From Pseudomonadota bacterium (GTDB lineage Bacteria > Pseudomonadota > Gammaproteobacteria > Burkholderiales > Ferrovaceae), in NCBI GenBank assembly GCA_028873535.1, contig JAGWIJ010000025.1, positions 1 through 34,660 on the forward strand: a stretch of 34,660 nucleotides of DNA, written 5' to 3'. This document shows, piece by piece, positions 1 to 7,928 of this stretch (positions are counted from its first letter, which is position 1; each line of letters opens with the position of its first letter). Both the position numbers and the translations under genes were made by a program. The notes beneath the pieces were generated by a model. It made no database searches. It was not told where the DNA came from and was given only the letters and a program-made list of their open reading frames with translations.

Positions 1-445
1 GGATGGCCAGCTTGGTGGCTTCGTAGTTGGTGCGGTAAAGATCCTGCAGATCCAGCTCGGGATCCTTGGCACAGCGCGGATCGATCCACACCAGCGCGAT
101 GATGCACAGATCGTTGACCTGGTCGCGCGGCAGGATGCCCTCGATGATCGCGTCGAGCACGCCGTCGGCCGTGCCCGACTGCACGACGCCGCCGAACAGC
201 TCGATGTTCTTGCTGTCCTTCAGCGTCACCTTGGGCACCATCAGCGTGGTCGGCTTGACCATCTGGTTGCAGGCGCGGATGGCGAACATGCGCGTGTGGC
301 CGGCGCTCTGTCCCATCATGCCCGCCAGCGCCGTGCCAACCGGCCCGTCCACCGAACCCAGGATGATTTCGGGCATCGCGTCGGTGAACTGGCCCTCCTT
401 GGCGAATACGGTGGCTTCAGCGGCTCGGAACACGATTTTGGACAT
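1..445 (-). CDS. Formaldehyde-activating enzyme (Fae) family paralogue, C-terminus cut by window edge
   Basis: About 148 residues are visible from an ATG at 445, preceded by AGGAG 7 nt upstream; the frame stays open to base 1. The middle and end match the Fae family closely: GHTRMFAIRACNQMVKPTTL, PKVTLKD, IEGILPRDQVNDL and NYEATKLAI correspond to the HGFTSLLAVIAPN, KPNTLM, KVTIND, AEGIIPADEADDL and NYEATKLSI blocks of Methylorubrum extorquens Fae. Fae condenses formaldehyde with tetrahydromethanopterin in the cytoplasm of methylotrophs. By my alignment the family's catalytic histidine (in AHIDLIIG) is replaced: here the segment reads AMPEIILG, with Met at that place. This is therefore a paralogue (Fae2/Fae3-like) whose activity cannot be assumed. 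The start lies inside the end of the flavoprotein gene (29-nt overlap), so the two are probably co-transcribed and translationally coupled. Family membership is secure; the reaction is not. Confidence 0.85.
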   Translation of the reverse strand, partial: MSKIVFRAAEATVFAKEGQFTDAMPEIILGSVDGPVGTALAGMMGQSAGHTRMFAIRACNQMVKPTTLMVPKVTLKDSKNIELFGGVVQSGTADGVLDAIIEGILPRDQVNDLCIIALVWIDPRCAKDPELDLQDLYRTNYEATKLAI

Positions 446-1883
446 GGCTGGACTCCTGTGGAAAGTGCAGCGGATGGTGCAGGAGCTGCTCGGCCGATGT
501 CAACGCGGACGCCAGGTCGCGCAGCGCCGTGCGCAACCCCTCTTCCACCACTGGGTGATAGAAGGGCATTTCCAGCATGGTGTCCACCGTCATGCCGGCC
601 TGGTGTGCCCAGGCCAGCAGGTGCGCCAGGTGTTCGGCGTCCGGGCCGATCATCTCCGCACCCAGGAAGCGCCGGCTGTGGCGGTGGGCATAGACGCGCA
701 ACAGGCCGCGATGGCGCAGCATGACCCGGCTGCGTCCCTGGTCCTCGAACGAGACGCTGCCGACCACACGCACCGCCGGATCGATCTGCGCGTAGCCCTG
801 GCCGACTGCAGCCAGTTGCGGATCCGAGAACACCACCGACAGACGTGAGCGGCGCAGGCCCGGCTGGACTGCCGGCCAGACCGCGGCATTGCTGCCGGCG
901 ATGCGGCCTTCATCGGCCGCCTCGTGCAGCAGGGGCAGATCGGCATTGGCGTCGCCGGCGATGAAAATGGGCGCGTCGCCGCATTGCAGGGTTTCGCGGT
1001 CGAACAGCGGCACGCCGTTGGCCTGCAGGCGGATGCCGGTGGTCTCGAGACCCAGGCCGTGCACATTCGGCCGGCGTCCGGTGGCCGCGAGCACGAAGTC
1101 GAAGCGCGCACTGCGGGCGACACCATCGGCGCCCAGCCAGTCGAGTTGCACCTCGTCACCGAGGCGCGCGCTCGACTGCAGGCGGGCATCGAAATCGACC
1201 GCATACTCCTGGCTGAACTGTTCCTGCGCATAGGCGCGCACGGCCGGATCGGACAGGCCGCCGCCGATGCCGCCGCGTCCGAACAGCTGCACGCGCACGC
1301 CCAGGCGATGCAGTGCCTGTCCCAGCTCAAGACCGATCACGCCCGGACCGAACACGGCCACCGAAGCGGGCAGCGACTGCCAGGCGAACACGTCATCGTT
1401 GATGATCACGCGATCTCCCAGATCGCGCAGGAAAGGCGGCACATCGGGTGACGATCCGGTCGCGATGACGGCGCGACCGAAATGGAGCAGCACGCTGTCG
1501 TCGACCTGCAGGCGGTCGGGGCCGAGGAAGCGCGCCCTGCCCTGCAGCCGGTCGTCGACCGGGATGTTGTGCACGCCATCGACGACAAAGCCCACGAAGC
1601 GATCGCGTTCGCGGCGCACCCGCTCCATCACGGCGGCTCCGTCCACCACGGGCGCCGAGGCGAGGCGCAGGCCGAAGGCATCGAAGCGCCCGATGGCATG
1701 CGCCGCCTCGGCGGCCGCGATCAGCAGCTTGCTCGGCATGCATCCCACCCGCGCGCAGGTGGTCCCATAGGGACCGCTCTCGATGATCACCGCGCTGCGG
1801 CCGGCGGCACGCGCCGCGCGATAGGCGGCAAGCCCGGCGGTGCCGGCCCCGATGATGGCGACGTCGATGCTGCGTTCAAGCAT
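417..1883 (-). CDS. Dihydrolipoamide dehydrogenase-like FAD/NAD(P) disulfide oxidoreductase
   Basis: 488 residues, class I pyridine nucleotide-disulfide oxidoreductase. The N-terminal FAD-binding Rossmann motif is GAGTAG (12-17), and the redox-active disulfide lies in TTCARVGCMPSKLL (C43, C48). A second dinucleotide motif is FGPGVIGLELG, the FAD-contacting segment is FIAGDANAD, and the C-terminal interface has the His/Glu pair H443-E448 in YHPVVEE. Such enzymes pass electrons from NAD(P)H through FAD to a disulfide substrate. Position between a peroxiredoxin-glutaredoxin hybrid and a Fae paralogue, with no E1/E2 dehydrogenase genes nearby, suggests a role in thiol reduction or detoxification rather than in a 2-oxoacid dehydrogenase complex; that is inference. 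The ATG at 1883 has GGGAG about 8 nt upstream. The in-frame extension to 2117 runs through the peroxiredoxin gene and is not real. The substrate is unknown; glutathione or mycothione reductase-like activity is possible. Confidence 0.85.
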   Translation of the reverse strand: MLERSIDVAIIGAGTAGLAAYRAARAAGRSAVIIESGPYGTTCARVGCMPSKLLIAAAEAAHAIGRFDAFGLRLASAPVVDGAAVMERVRRERDRFVGFVVDGVHNIPVDDRLQGRARFLGPDRLQVDDSVLLHFGRAVIATGSSPDVPPFLRDLGDRVIINDDVFAWQSLPASVAVFGPGVIGLELGQALHRLGVRVQLFGRGGIGGGLSDPAVRAYAQEQFSQEYAVDFDARLQSSARLGDEVQLDWLGADGVARSARFDFVLAATGRRPNVHGLGLETTGIRLQANGVPLFDRETLQCGDAPIFIAGDANADLPLLHEAADEGRIAGSNAAVWPAVQPGLRRSRLSVVFSDPQLAAVGQGYAQIDPAVRVVGSVSFEDQGRSRVMLRHRGLLRVYAHRHSRRFLGAEMIGPDAEHLAHLLAWAHQAGMTVDTMLEMPFYHPVVEEGLRTALRDLASALTSAEQLLHHPLHFPQESSHVQNRVPSR

Positions 1884-1915
1884 GATGCGGACTCCCGGTG
1901 GATGCAGTGGAATGC

Positions 1916-2665
1916 TCAGGCGACCTTGCGCTTGTTCTTGGCCACCCAGGCTTCGAGGTCTTCGGCCCCGCCGATCAGCGTGCCGTTGATGAACACCTGC
2001 GGCACCGTGCCACGTGCGGTGATGGCACCGACGGCACGGCTGCGCACGCTGACCGGCAGCGGCACATCCGCGTAGTGGTAGCCTTCGGCCGCGAGGATCG
2101 CCTTGGCCTTGGCGCACGACGGGCAGCCCGGGCGGGACAGGATCGCGACCTGGTCCGGCTTGCGCGCGCCCGGCGCGACATGCGCGAGCATCGTATCCGC
2201 ATCCGAGACCTTGAAAGGATCGCCGGGTTCCTCAGGTTCGATGAACATGCGCGTCACCACGCCATCCTCGACCAGCATCGAGTAGCGCCACGAACGCTGG
2301 CCGAAGCCGATGGCGGACTTGTCGACGAGCATGCCCATGCCGGCCGTGAACGCGCCGTTGCCGTCCGGCACCATGACGATGTTCTCGGCTTCCTGGTCCT
2401 TGGCCCATTCGTTCATGACGAAGGTGTCGTTGACCGACACGCACACGATGGCATCGACGCCGTGTTCGAAAAAGGCGGGAGCGAGTTCGTTGTAGCGCGG
2501 CAGATGGGTCGACGAACAGGTCGGCGTGAAGGCGCCAGGCAGCGAGAACACCACCACCTTCTTGCCGTCGAAGAGTTCTGCACTGCTGAGCTGTTTCCAG
2601 TCGTTGCCGACGCGCACCGGAAAAGTGACCTGGGGAACCCGTTGGCCTTCGCGATTCTGCAGCAT
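1916..2665 (-). CDS. Hybrid peroxiredoxin-glutaredoxin (Prx5-Grx fusion)
   Basis: 249 residues in two domains. Residues 1-165 are a Prx5-type peroxiredoxin with the peroxidatic site PGAFTPTC (Cys50). Residues 170-249 are a glutaredoxin with CPSC (181-184) and the substrate-binding [14 protein letters not shown]. Fusions of this kind, known from Haemophilus and Chromatium, reduce hydrogen peroxide and alkyl hydroperoxides with glutathione, the glutaredoxin domain recycling the peroxiredoxin domain. Length agrees with the family. The ATG at 2665 has AGGAG 8 nt upstream. The gene is divergent from oxyR across 118 bp and lies 32 nt upstream of the flavoprotein gene, so it probably leads an OxyR-activated peroxide-defence operon. 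Confidence 0.95.
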   Translation of the reverse strand: MLQNREGQRVPQVTFPVRVGNDWKQLSSAELFDGKKVVVFSLPGAFTPTCSSTHLPRYNELAPAFFEHGVDAIVCVSVNDTFVMNEWAKDQEAENIVMVPDGNGAFTAGMGMLVDKSAIGFGQRSWRYSMLVEDGVVTRMFIEPEEPGDPFKVSDADTMLAHVAPGARKPDQVAILSRPGCPSCAKAKAILAAEGYHYADVPLPVSVRSRAVGAITARGTVPQVFINGTLIGGAEDLEAWVAKNKRKVA

Positions 2666-2694
2666 GGTCTTGCTCCTTGTTTGAAAGTGACGCC

Positions 2695-2724
2695 AGTCTA
2701 GGCGGGCGACAATTTGTGGTCCAA
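2695..2724 (-). promoter_or_regulatory. Candidate sigma70 promoter of the peroxiredoxin operon
   Basis: Read on the minus strand, TTGGAC (2719-2724) and TAGACT (2695-2700) are separated by 18 bp. Both boxes are imperfect, as expected for a promoter that needs an activator, and the candidate OxyR dyad lies about 18 bp upstream of the -35 box. Prediction only. Confidence 0.35.
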
Positions 2725-2742
2725 TTGATTGTTCGTGGCCGC

Positions 2743-2763
2743 GTGATATTCTTTGACTATCAC
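2743..2763. promoter_or_regulatory. Candidate OxyR binding site in the oxyR / peroxiredoxin intergenic region
   Basis: Perfect inverted repeat GTGATA-N9-TATCAC. Within it ATAT-N7-CTAT (2746-2760) resembles the OxyR half-element ATAG-N7-CTAT and contains the LysR-type T-N11-A pattern. It overlaps a plausible oxyR -10 box (TATTCT 2748-2753, with TTGATT at 2725-2730 as -35), which fits oxyR autorepression, and sits upstream of the peroxiredoxin promoter, which fits activation. A second, weaker dyad (CAATT-N8-AATTG, 2710-2727) lies beside it. Confidence 0.5.
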
Positions 2764-2783
2764 ATCGTCTTTGCTTTCAAGCC

Positions 2784-3695
2784 ATGAACCTGAGTGAACT
2801 CCGCTATACCGTGGCGGTGGCGCAGGAACGCAATTTCCGCCGCGCCGCCGAACGCTGCTTCATCAGCCAGCCCGCGCTGTCGACCGCCATCCAGAAGCTC
2901 GAAGAGGAACTGGGTGTGCAGATTTTCGAGCGTTCGCGCACCGAAGTGAGCCTGACCGGCATCGGCGAACGGCTGGTCGAGCAGGCCCAGCGCGTGCTCG
3001 AGGAAGCCGAGCGCGTGCGCAGCATCGCGCGCGAGGGACGCGATCAGCTGGTGGGGGTCTTGCGTCTGGGCGTGATCCACACCATTGCACCGTATGTGCT
3101 GCCCGACCTGATCCCGGTGCTGCATGCACGCGCGCCGGAGATGCCGCTGGAAGTCGAGGAAAGCACCACCGCGCAGCTCGAGGCACACCTCAAGAACGGA
3201 CAGGTGGACGTGGTGATCCTGGCCCTGCCCTTCGCCAGTCCAGGGATCGAGGTGCTGCCGCTGTACGACGAGGTTTTCGAGGTGGTGGTTCCGGCCGCGC
3301 ACCGCTGGGCACGCAAACGCGCGATCGGCGCGGCGCAACTGGCCGAGGAGCGGGTACTGCTGCTCAACAGCGGACACTGCTTCAGCAACCAGGTCGCGGA
3401 GGCCTGCCCCGAAGTCGGCCGCGTGCCAGGCAACGGCATGACCCCGGGCAATTCGCTGGAGACCATCCGCAACATGGTGGCGTCCGGTTCCGGCGTCACG
3501 GTGCTGCCGGCCACCGCCAACAGCGACAAGTACCGCAGCGCGCTGTTGTGCGTGGTGCCCTTCACGGCGCCGGCGCCGAGCCGGCGCGTGGCCCTGGCGT
3601 GGCGCCGCAGTTTCGGACGCGAAAAGGCTGTCGAGGCACTGGCGCAATCCTTGCGCACCTTGTCCCTGCCCGGCGTGACCCTGCTGCCGGCCTGA
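2784..3695 (+). CDS. oxyR: LysR-type peroxide-sensing regulator OxyR
   Basis: 303 residues. Residues 1-60 form the LysR winged helix-turn-helix (NFRRAAERCFISQPALSTAI), followed by the linker helix and a periplasmic-binding-protein-like sensor domain. The two redox cysteines of OxyR are present at exactly the classical numbers: Cys199 in NSGHC and Cys208 in EACPE. Peroxide oxidises this pair to a disulfide and converts the tetramer to an activator. The divergent neighbour is a peroxidase gene, the usual arrangement. The start ATG has no clear Shine-Dalgarno sequence. The 3' end converges on the efflux gene emrB with only 11 bp between stops. Confidence 0.95.
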   Translation: MNLSELRYTVAVAQERNFRRAAERCFISQPALSTAIQKLEEELGVQIFERSRTEVSLTGIGERLVEQAQRVLEEAERVRSIAREGRDQLVGVLRLGVIHTIAPYVLPDLIPVLHARAPEMPLEVEESTTAQLEAHLKNGQVDVVILALPFASPGIEVLPLYDEVFEVVVPAAHRWARKRAIGAAQLAEERVLLLNSGHCFSNQVAEACPEVGRVPGNGMTPGNSLETIRNMVASGSGVTVLPATANSDKYRSALLCVVPFTAPAPSRRVALAWRRSFGREKAVEALAQSLRTLSLPGVTLLPA

Positions 3696-3706
3696 ACCGG
3701 CGGCGC

Positions 3707-5326
3707 TCAATGTGCCGCCAGTGGTCCCTTGGGTGGCGCCGGTCGGCGCAACAGCAGGCATGCCGGTACCAGCAGCAGGAACAACAGGGCCAGCGCGTGG
3801 AAGGCATCGATGTACGACAGCATCGACGCCTGCCGTTGCACCATGGCGTACAGGTGCGCCAGCGCCTGCTGCTGTGCCTCGAGCGCCGGCACCCCTTGTG
3901 CCATCAGGCTCCGGGCCGTTTCCGCAACGCTGCCGCCGGGCCGCGTGACGGCGTCGCCGACATGCGCCACCAGATAGGTCTGGTGGCGCTGTTGTTGCTG
4001 CACCAGTTGACTCGAGATCAGCGCGATGCCGAAGCTGCCGCCCAGATTGCGCGACAGATTGATGATCGCCGACGCTGAACTGCTCTTGAGCAGGGGAATG
4101 CCCGCGAACGCTGCGGTATTGATCGGAATGAACAGGAAGGCCAGGCCCAGCGCCTGGACCACGCGGATCAGCGCCACGGTCTGGTAGTCGACAGCAAGGT
4201 CGATGCGCCCGAACAGGAACAGCGCCAGCGCGCCGATCAGCAGTCCGAAGCTGATCAGCGCGCGCACGTCGACGCGCGTGACCAGCGCGCCGACGATCGG
4301 CATCACGAACAGGATCGCCACGCCCCCCGGTGACAGCACCAGGCCGGCCTGGGTGGCGCTGTACCCCAGCAGCGTCTGCACGAACAAGGGCAGCAGCAGC
4401 GTGCTGCCCATGAGCACAAAGCCCAGCACGAACATGAGGAGGTTGGAGATCAGGAAATTGCGCTGCAGCAGCAGCCGCAGATCCATCATGGGATCGCGCT
4501 GGCGCAGTTCCCAGAACGGCAGCAGGAACAGGCAGACGGCCGATACCACCGCCATGCGGATGATGAAAGCCGACTCGAACCAGTCGTCCTGCTGCCCCTT
4601 GTCGAGCACCACCTGCAGACAGCCGAAGCCCAAGGCCAGCAGGCCGAAGCCGAGATAGTCGATATGGAAACCGCGTGCACGCATGTCCTGCTGCGCCTGG
4701 ACCAGATGCGGCGGATCCCACACCAGACGACGCGACAAGGCGAAGGCGATGACACCCACCGGCACATTGATGAAAAAAATCCAGCGCCAGCTGAAATTGT
4801 CGGTGATCCAACCCCCGAGCGTCGGCCCGATCGCCGGCGCCAGCACCGTGGTGATGCCATAGACCGCGAAGGCCATGCCGCGTTTGGCCGGCGGAAAGCT
4901 GTCTGACAGGATGGCCTGCGAGATCGGCTGCAGGCCGCCTCCGCCGATGCCCTGGAGGGTGCGGAACAGGATCAGCATGGGCAGGGTGGGCGCCAGCCCG
5001 CACAGCAGCGAACTGACGGTGAACACGACCACGCACCACAGGTAGAAAGTGCGTCGCCCGACCACGTAGGCAAACCAGCCGCTGATCGGCAACACGATGG
5101 CATTGGTGACCAGGTAGGAGGTGAGCACCCAGGTGCTCTCGTCCTGACCGGCCGACAGGTCGCCTGCGATATGCCGCAACGATACGTTGGCGATCGAAAT
5201 ATCGAGCACTTCCATGAACGTGGTCATCGCCACCACGAAGGCGATGAACCATGGACTCACCTCGCCTGCGCCGGCATGCGGCGAACGCGTGACGGCATGG
5301 ACTGGCGCTGCTGCGGCCTCGCTCAT
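3707..5326 (-). CDS. emrB: EmrB/QacA-type MFS drug efflux transporter (DHA2 family)
   Basis: 539 residues, inner-membrane proton antiporter with about 14 predicted membrane segments. It has the DHA2 signatures TFMEVLDISIANV in the first segment, the motif-A region YVVGRRTFYLW, RTLQGIGGG, and motif C FAVYGITTVLAPAIGPTLGG. The start chosen (ATG at 5326) gives a normal cytoplasmic N-terminus; the open frame extends upstream into emrA but has no family similarity there. It lies 7 nt after the emrA stop with a poor Shine-Dalgarno sequence, suggesting translational coupling. With EmrA and the TolC-like protein encoded upstream it should form a tripartite pump. The substrate is not deducible. Confidence 0.93.
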   Translation of the reverse strand: MSEAAAAPVHAVTRSPHAGAGEVSPWFIAFVVAMTTFMEVLDISIANVSLRHIAGDLSAGQDESTWVLTSYLVTNAIVLPISGWFAYVVGRRTFYLWCVVVFTVSSLLCGLAPTLPMLILFRTLQGIGGGGLQPISQAILSDSFPPAKRGMAFAVYGITTVLAPAIGPTLGGWITDNFSWRWIFFINVPVGVIAFALSRRLVWDPPHLVQAQQDMRARGFHIDYLGFGLLALGFGCLQVVLDKGQQDDWFESAFIIRMAVVSAVCLFLLPFWELRQRDPMMDLRLLLQRNFLISNLLMFVLGFVLMGSTLLLPLFVQTLLGYSATQAGLVLSPGGVAILFVMPIVGALVTRVDVRALISFGLLIGALALFLFGRIDLAVDYQTVALIRVVQALGLAFLFIPINTAAFAGIPLLKSSSASAIINLSRNLGGSFGIALISSQLVQQQQRHQTYLVAHVGDAVTRPGGSVAETARSLMAQGVPALEAQQQALAHLYAMVQRQASMLSYIDAFHALALLFLLLVPACLLLRRPAPPKGPLAAH

Positions 5327-5333
5327 CGCCGGC

Positions 5334-6506
5334 TCAGCGGGACTTGGGCGCGAGTTGCACGCGCGGCTCGACCGACATGCCCGGCGCCAGCCTGGCCAGC
5401 ACTTCCGGCGGCTCGTCGAACACGATCTTGACCGGGACGCGCTGCACCACCTTGACGTAGTTGCCCGTCGCATTCTCGGGTGGCAGCAGGCTGAAGCGCG
5501 CACCGGTGCCAGGCTGCAGGCTGTCGATGTGGCCGAGCAGTTCGCGCCCGGGGAAGGCATCCACCTTGAGCGTGACGGCCTGTCCGACCGCCATGCGCGT
5601 CAGCTGGGTCTCCTTGAAATTGGCCGTGACCCAGGGGTTGGCGGATACGATCGCGAGTGCCGTCTGGTTGCCCTGCAACACCTGCCCCACCAGCACCGAC
5701 TTGCGTGTCACGCGCCCATCGCCAGGGGCCAGCACGCGCGTGTAGGCCAGATCCTGGCGCGCCAGTGCCAGTTGCGCGCGCGCGGTGACGATGTCGGCGG
5801 ACAGGCTGCCCACCTGCGCCTGCTTGACGGCGACCTGACGGGGCGCGGTGCGTGCCTCGGCGAGGCGGCCCTGGGCCTGACGCAACTGCGCCTCGCCATT
5901 GCCGACCATCTTGTGCGCAGCCTCAAGCTGGGCATGCGCCGACTCGGCGGTCGTGATCGCCTGGTCGAGCCGCTGGCGCGGGATTTCGTCGCGTGCCACC
6001 AGGGCCTTGTAGCGCTCGACATCGGTGTCGGCCAGACGCGTCTGGCTTTCGCTGGCGCGAGCCTGGGCCTGGGCCTGCGCCAGGCTGGCCTCGGCAGCGG
6101 CCACGCCGGCCTCGGCCTGGCTGATCACTGCAGTGGTGCTGGCCTGCACCAGCGCCGTGTCGTCGCGCGCCACCGTCACACGCGCCTCGGCGGCCGCGAG
6201 CGCGGCCTGTGACTGGTCGACCCGCAACTGGAAGTCGCGCGGGTCGATCTCGAACAGCAGATCACCGGTCTTGACCATCTGGTTGTCCTTCACCGCCACG
6301 CTCAGCACGGTGCCACCCACGCGCGGTGCGATGTTGACCACGTCGCTTTCGATGAAGGCGTCGTCGGTGGTTTCGATGTCGCGCCCCGAATACCAGAGCC
6401 AGGCGCCGGCCACGGCCGCGAGCAGCAGCACGCCCGCGGCGAACAGTCGCGGGGTGTTGGAACGCACAGGCTTGGCAGCGCTGTCCTGGGAGATGTCTTC
6501 ACTCAT
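5334..6506 (-). CDS. emrA: EmrA-type membrane fusion (HlyD family) periplasmic adaptor
   Basis: 390 residues. A single N-terminal membrane anchor (about 20-40) is followed by the barrel/lipoyl signature TTDDAFIESDVVNIAPRVGG, a long alanine/glutamine-rich coiled-coil hairpin (about 95-235), then the second lipoyl half-motif TRVLAPGDGRV and the beta-barrel domain. It links EmrB in the inner membrane to an outer-membrane TolC-type channel. It lies between the tolC-like and emrB genes (24-nt and 7-nt gaps), all on one strand, consistent with one operon headed by marR. The Shine-Dalgarno sequence is AGGAC about 8 nt before the ATG. Confidence 0.93.
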   Translation of the reverse strand: MSEDISQDSAAKPVRSNTPRLFAAGVLLLAAVAGAWLWYSGRDIETTDDAFIESDVVNIAPRVGGTVLSVAVKDNQMVKTGDLLFEIDPRDFQLRVDQSQAALAAAEARVTVARDDTALVQASTTAVISQAEAGVAAAEASLAQAQAQARASESQTRLADTDVERYKALVARDEIPRQRLDQAITTAESAHAQLEAAHKMVGNGEAQLRQAQGRLAEARTAPRQVAVKQAQVGSLSADIVTARAQLALARQDLAYTRVLAPGDGRVTRKSVLVGQVLQGNQTALAIVSANPWVTANFKETQLTRMAVGQAVTLKVDAFPGRELLGHIDSLQPGTGARFSLLPPENATGNYVKVVQRVPVKIVFDEPPEVLARLAPGMSVEPRVQLAPKSR

Positions 6507-6530
6507 GGGTGTGGGTCCTGTGAATCCCGA

Positions 6531-7928
6531 TCAGAGATTGAAACTTCGGGCAGTGCCGAGCGCGGCATCCAGATTGGCACGCGCAGCGGTGTGGGCGGCG
6601 ATGGCATCGATCAGGCGGCTGCGCGCGGTGGTGGTGGCGTTCAGGGCGTCGAGCACTTCCAGGTTGTCGGCCACGCCCTGGACAAAGCGGTCTCGCGACA
6701 GGTCGAGCAGGCGCTCGCCCAAGGCCAGGCTGGTGCGTGCCGCCACCACCTGTTCGGTGGCGGTCGCCAGCGACAGCAGGGCGAGATGCACATCTTCCTC
6801 GACCTGACGGCGTGCGTCCTCGCGCTGCAGACGTGCGGTGCGCAAGGCACTGCTGGCACGGTCGCGTTGGGCGTCGATCTGTCCGCTGGTGAACAAGGGC
6901 ACGCTCACGCCCACGCCGATCGAACGCGTCAGGTAGACGGTCTGGGTTGGCGTCGATCCGCTCGGTCCCAACCCGGCCTGCACGCTCACCACCGGCAAGC
7001 GCTGGTCACCGGCGGCGACCAGGCTTTCCTCGGCGGCCGCGACGCGCTCGTCGAGCATGCGCAATTCCTGCCGTTCGGCTTCGGCACGCGCCACGGCAGC
7101 TTCCGCCGTCGGCGCAGTGCGCTCCTGGTAGGCCAGCGGACTGGCGAGCTCGATCGCCGTGGCGGCAGGCAGACCGAGCAGGCGCTTGAGCCGCAGCAGC
7201 CCCTGGCCGCGTGCGTTGTGTGCCGCCGTCAGCGCGTATTCGTCCTGTGCCACGCGCGTCTCGGCACGCGCCACGTCGACTCCGGTGGCGATCCCGGCCT
7301 TGCGCTGGTCCTGTGCCTGGGTCAGCAGTTCGTGCGACAGCTTGAGGTTGCCCTCGGCGGCGTCGACCTCGGCCACCTGCTGCTGCACGGCGATGTAGGC
7401 CAGTTCGACGGCGCTCGCCAGCTGTTCAGCGGTGGCGGCGCGCTGATGTTCGGCCTCGGCCACCTGGCGCTCGCTGGCGTGCACCTGATGGCTCCGGCTG
7501 GCGTCGAAGATCGACTGGCTGAACACCAGGCGTGCATCGAAGGCATTGAAGGGACCATCCAAGACCGGAAACAGCGAGGGGCCAGCGCCGGGCTTGGGAA
7601 AACCCTGGGCCACCAGATTGACCGTCTGGTTGCTCTGGCTGGCCGTGAGCCGCACGTTGGGACCCAGCGCGCCACGCATCTCGGCCAAGGCCGAGCGCGC
7701 GACATCGATCTGCTCGCCGCTGAGTTCGATCTGCAGATTGCGTTCCTCGGCCAGCGCCAGAGCCTGTTCGAGGGTCAGGCGCTGGACGTCTGCGGCCGCA
7801 GGCATGGCGGTCGGCACCGGCATGCCTGCCGGGGTACCGGCCAGTGCCGACACGCCTGTCAGGCTCAGGGATGCGAGCAGCAGTGCGGCCGGCACGCCGG
7901 CCACCGCCAGATGACGTCGCAGCTTCAT
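6531..7928 (-). CDS. TolC-family outer membrane efflux protein
   Basis: 465 residues. A Sec signal peptide occupies about residues 1-31 (basic MKLRRH, then a hydrophobic stretch ending near SALAG). No lipobox cysteine is seen, so it is TolC-like rather than an OprM-type lipoprotein. The body contains two repeats of the outer membrane efflux protein domain: the first starts at LTLEQALALAEERN, and both end in long amphipathic helices rich in Ala, Gln and Arg. It should be the exit channel for the EmrAB pump. Its ATG overlaps the marR stop (ATGA, 4 nt), and an AGGAG site 3 nt before the ATG lies inside the marR 3' end. Confidence 0.92.
   Translation of the reverse strand: MKLRRHLAVAGVPAALLLASLSLTGVSALAGTPAGMPVPTAMPAAADVQRLTLEQALALAEERNLQIELSGEQIDVARSALAEMRGALGPNVRLTASQSNQTVNLVAQGFPKPGAGPSLFPVLDGPFNAFDARLVFSQSIFDASRSHQVHASERQVAEAEHQRAATAEQLASAVELAYIAVQQQVAEVDAAEGNLKLSHELLTQAQDQRKAGIATGVDVARAETRVAQDEYALTAAHNARGQGLLRLKRLLGLPAATAIELASPLAYQERTAPTAEAAVARAEAERQELRMLDERVAAAEESLVAAGDQRLPVVSVQAGLGPSGSTPTQTVYLTRSIGVGVSVPLFTSGQIDAQRDRASSALRTARLQREDARRQVEEDVHLALLSLATATEQVVAARTSLALGERLLDLSRDRFVQGVADNLEVLDALNATTTARSRLIDAIAAHTAARANLDAALGTARSFNL

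Noticed and set aside
417-2117. 566-residue form of the flavoprotein gene
   Set aside because: The extra N-terminal part overlaps the peroxiredoxin-glutaredoxin gene; the ATG at 1883 has a ribosome site and starts directly at the FAD-binding fold.
2760-5252. An 830-residue open frame on the minus strand
   Set aside because: It runs antisense through oxyR and out of frame through emrB, with Arg/His/Gly-rich low-complexity composition typical of shadow frames in high-GC DNA.
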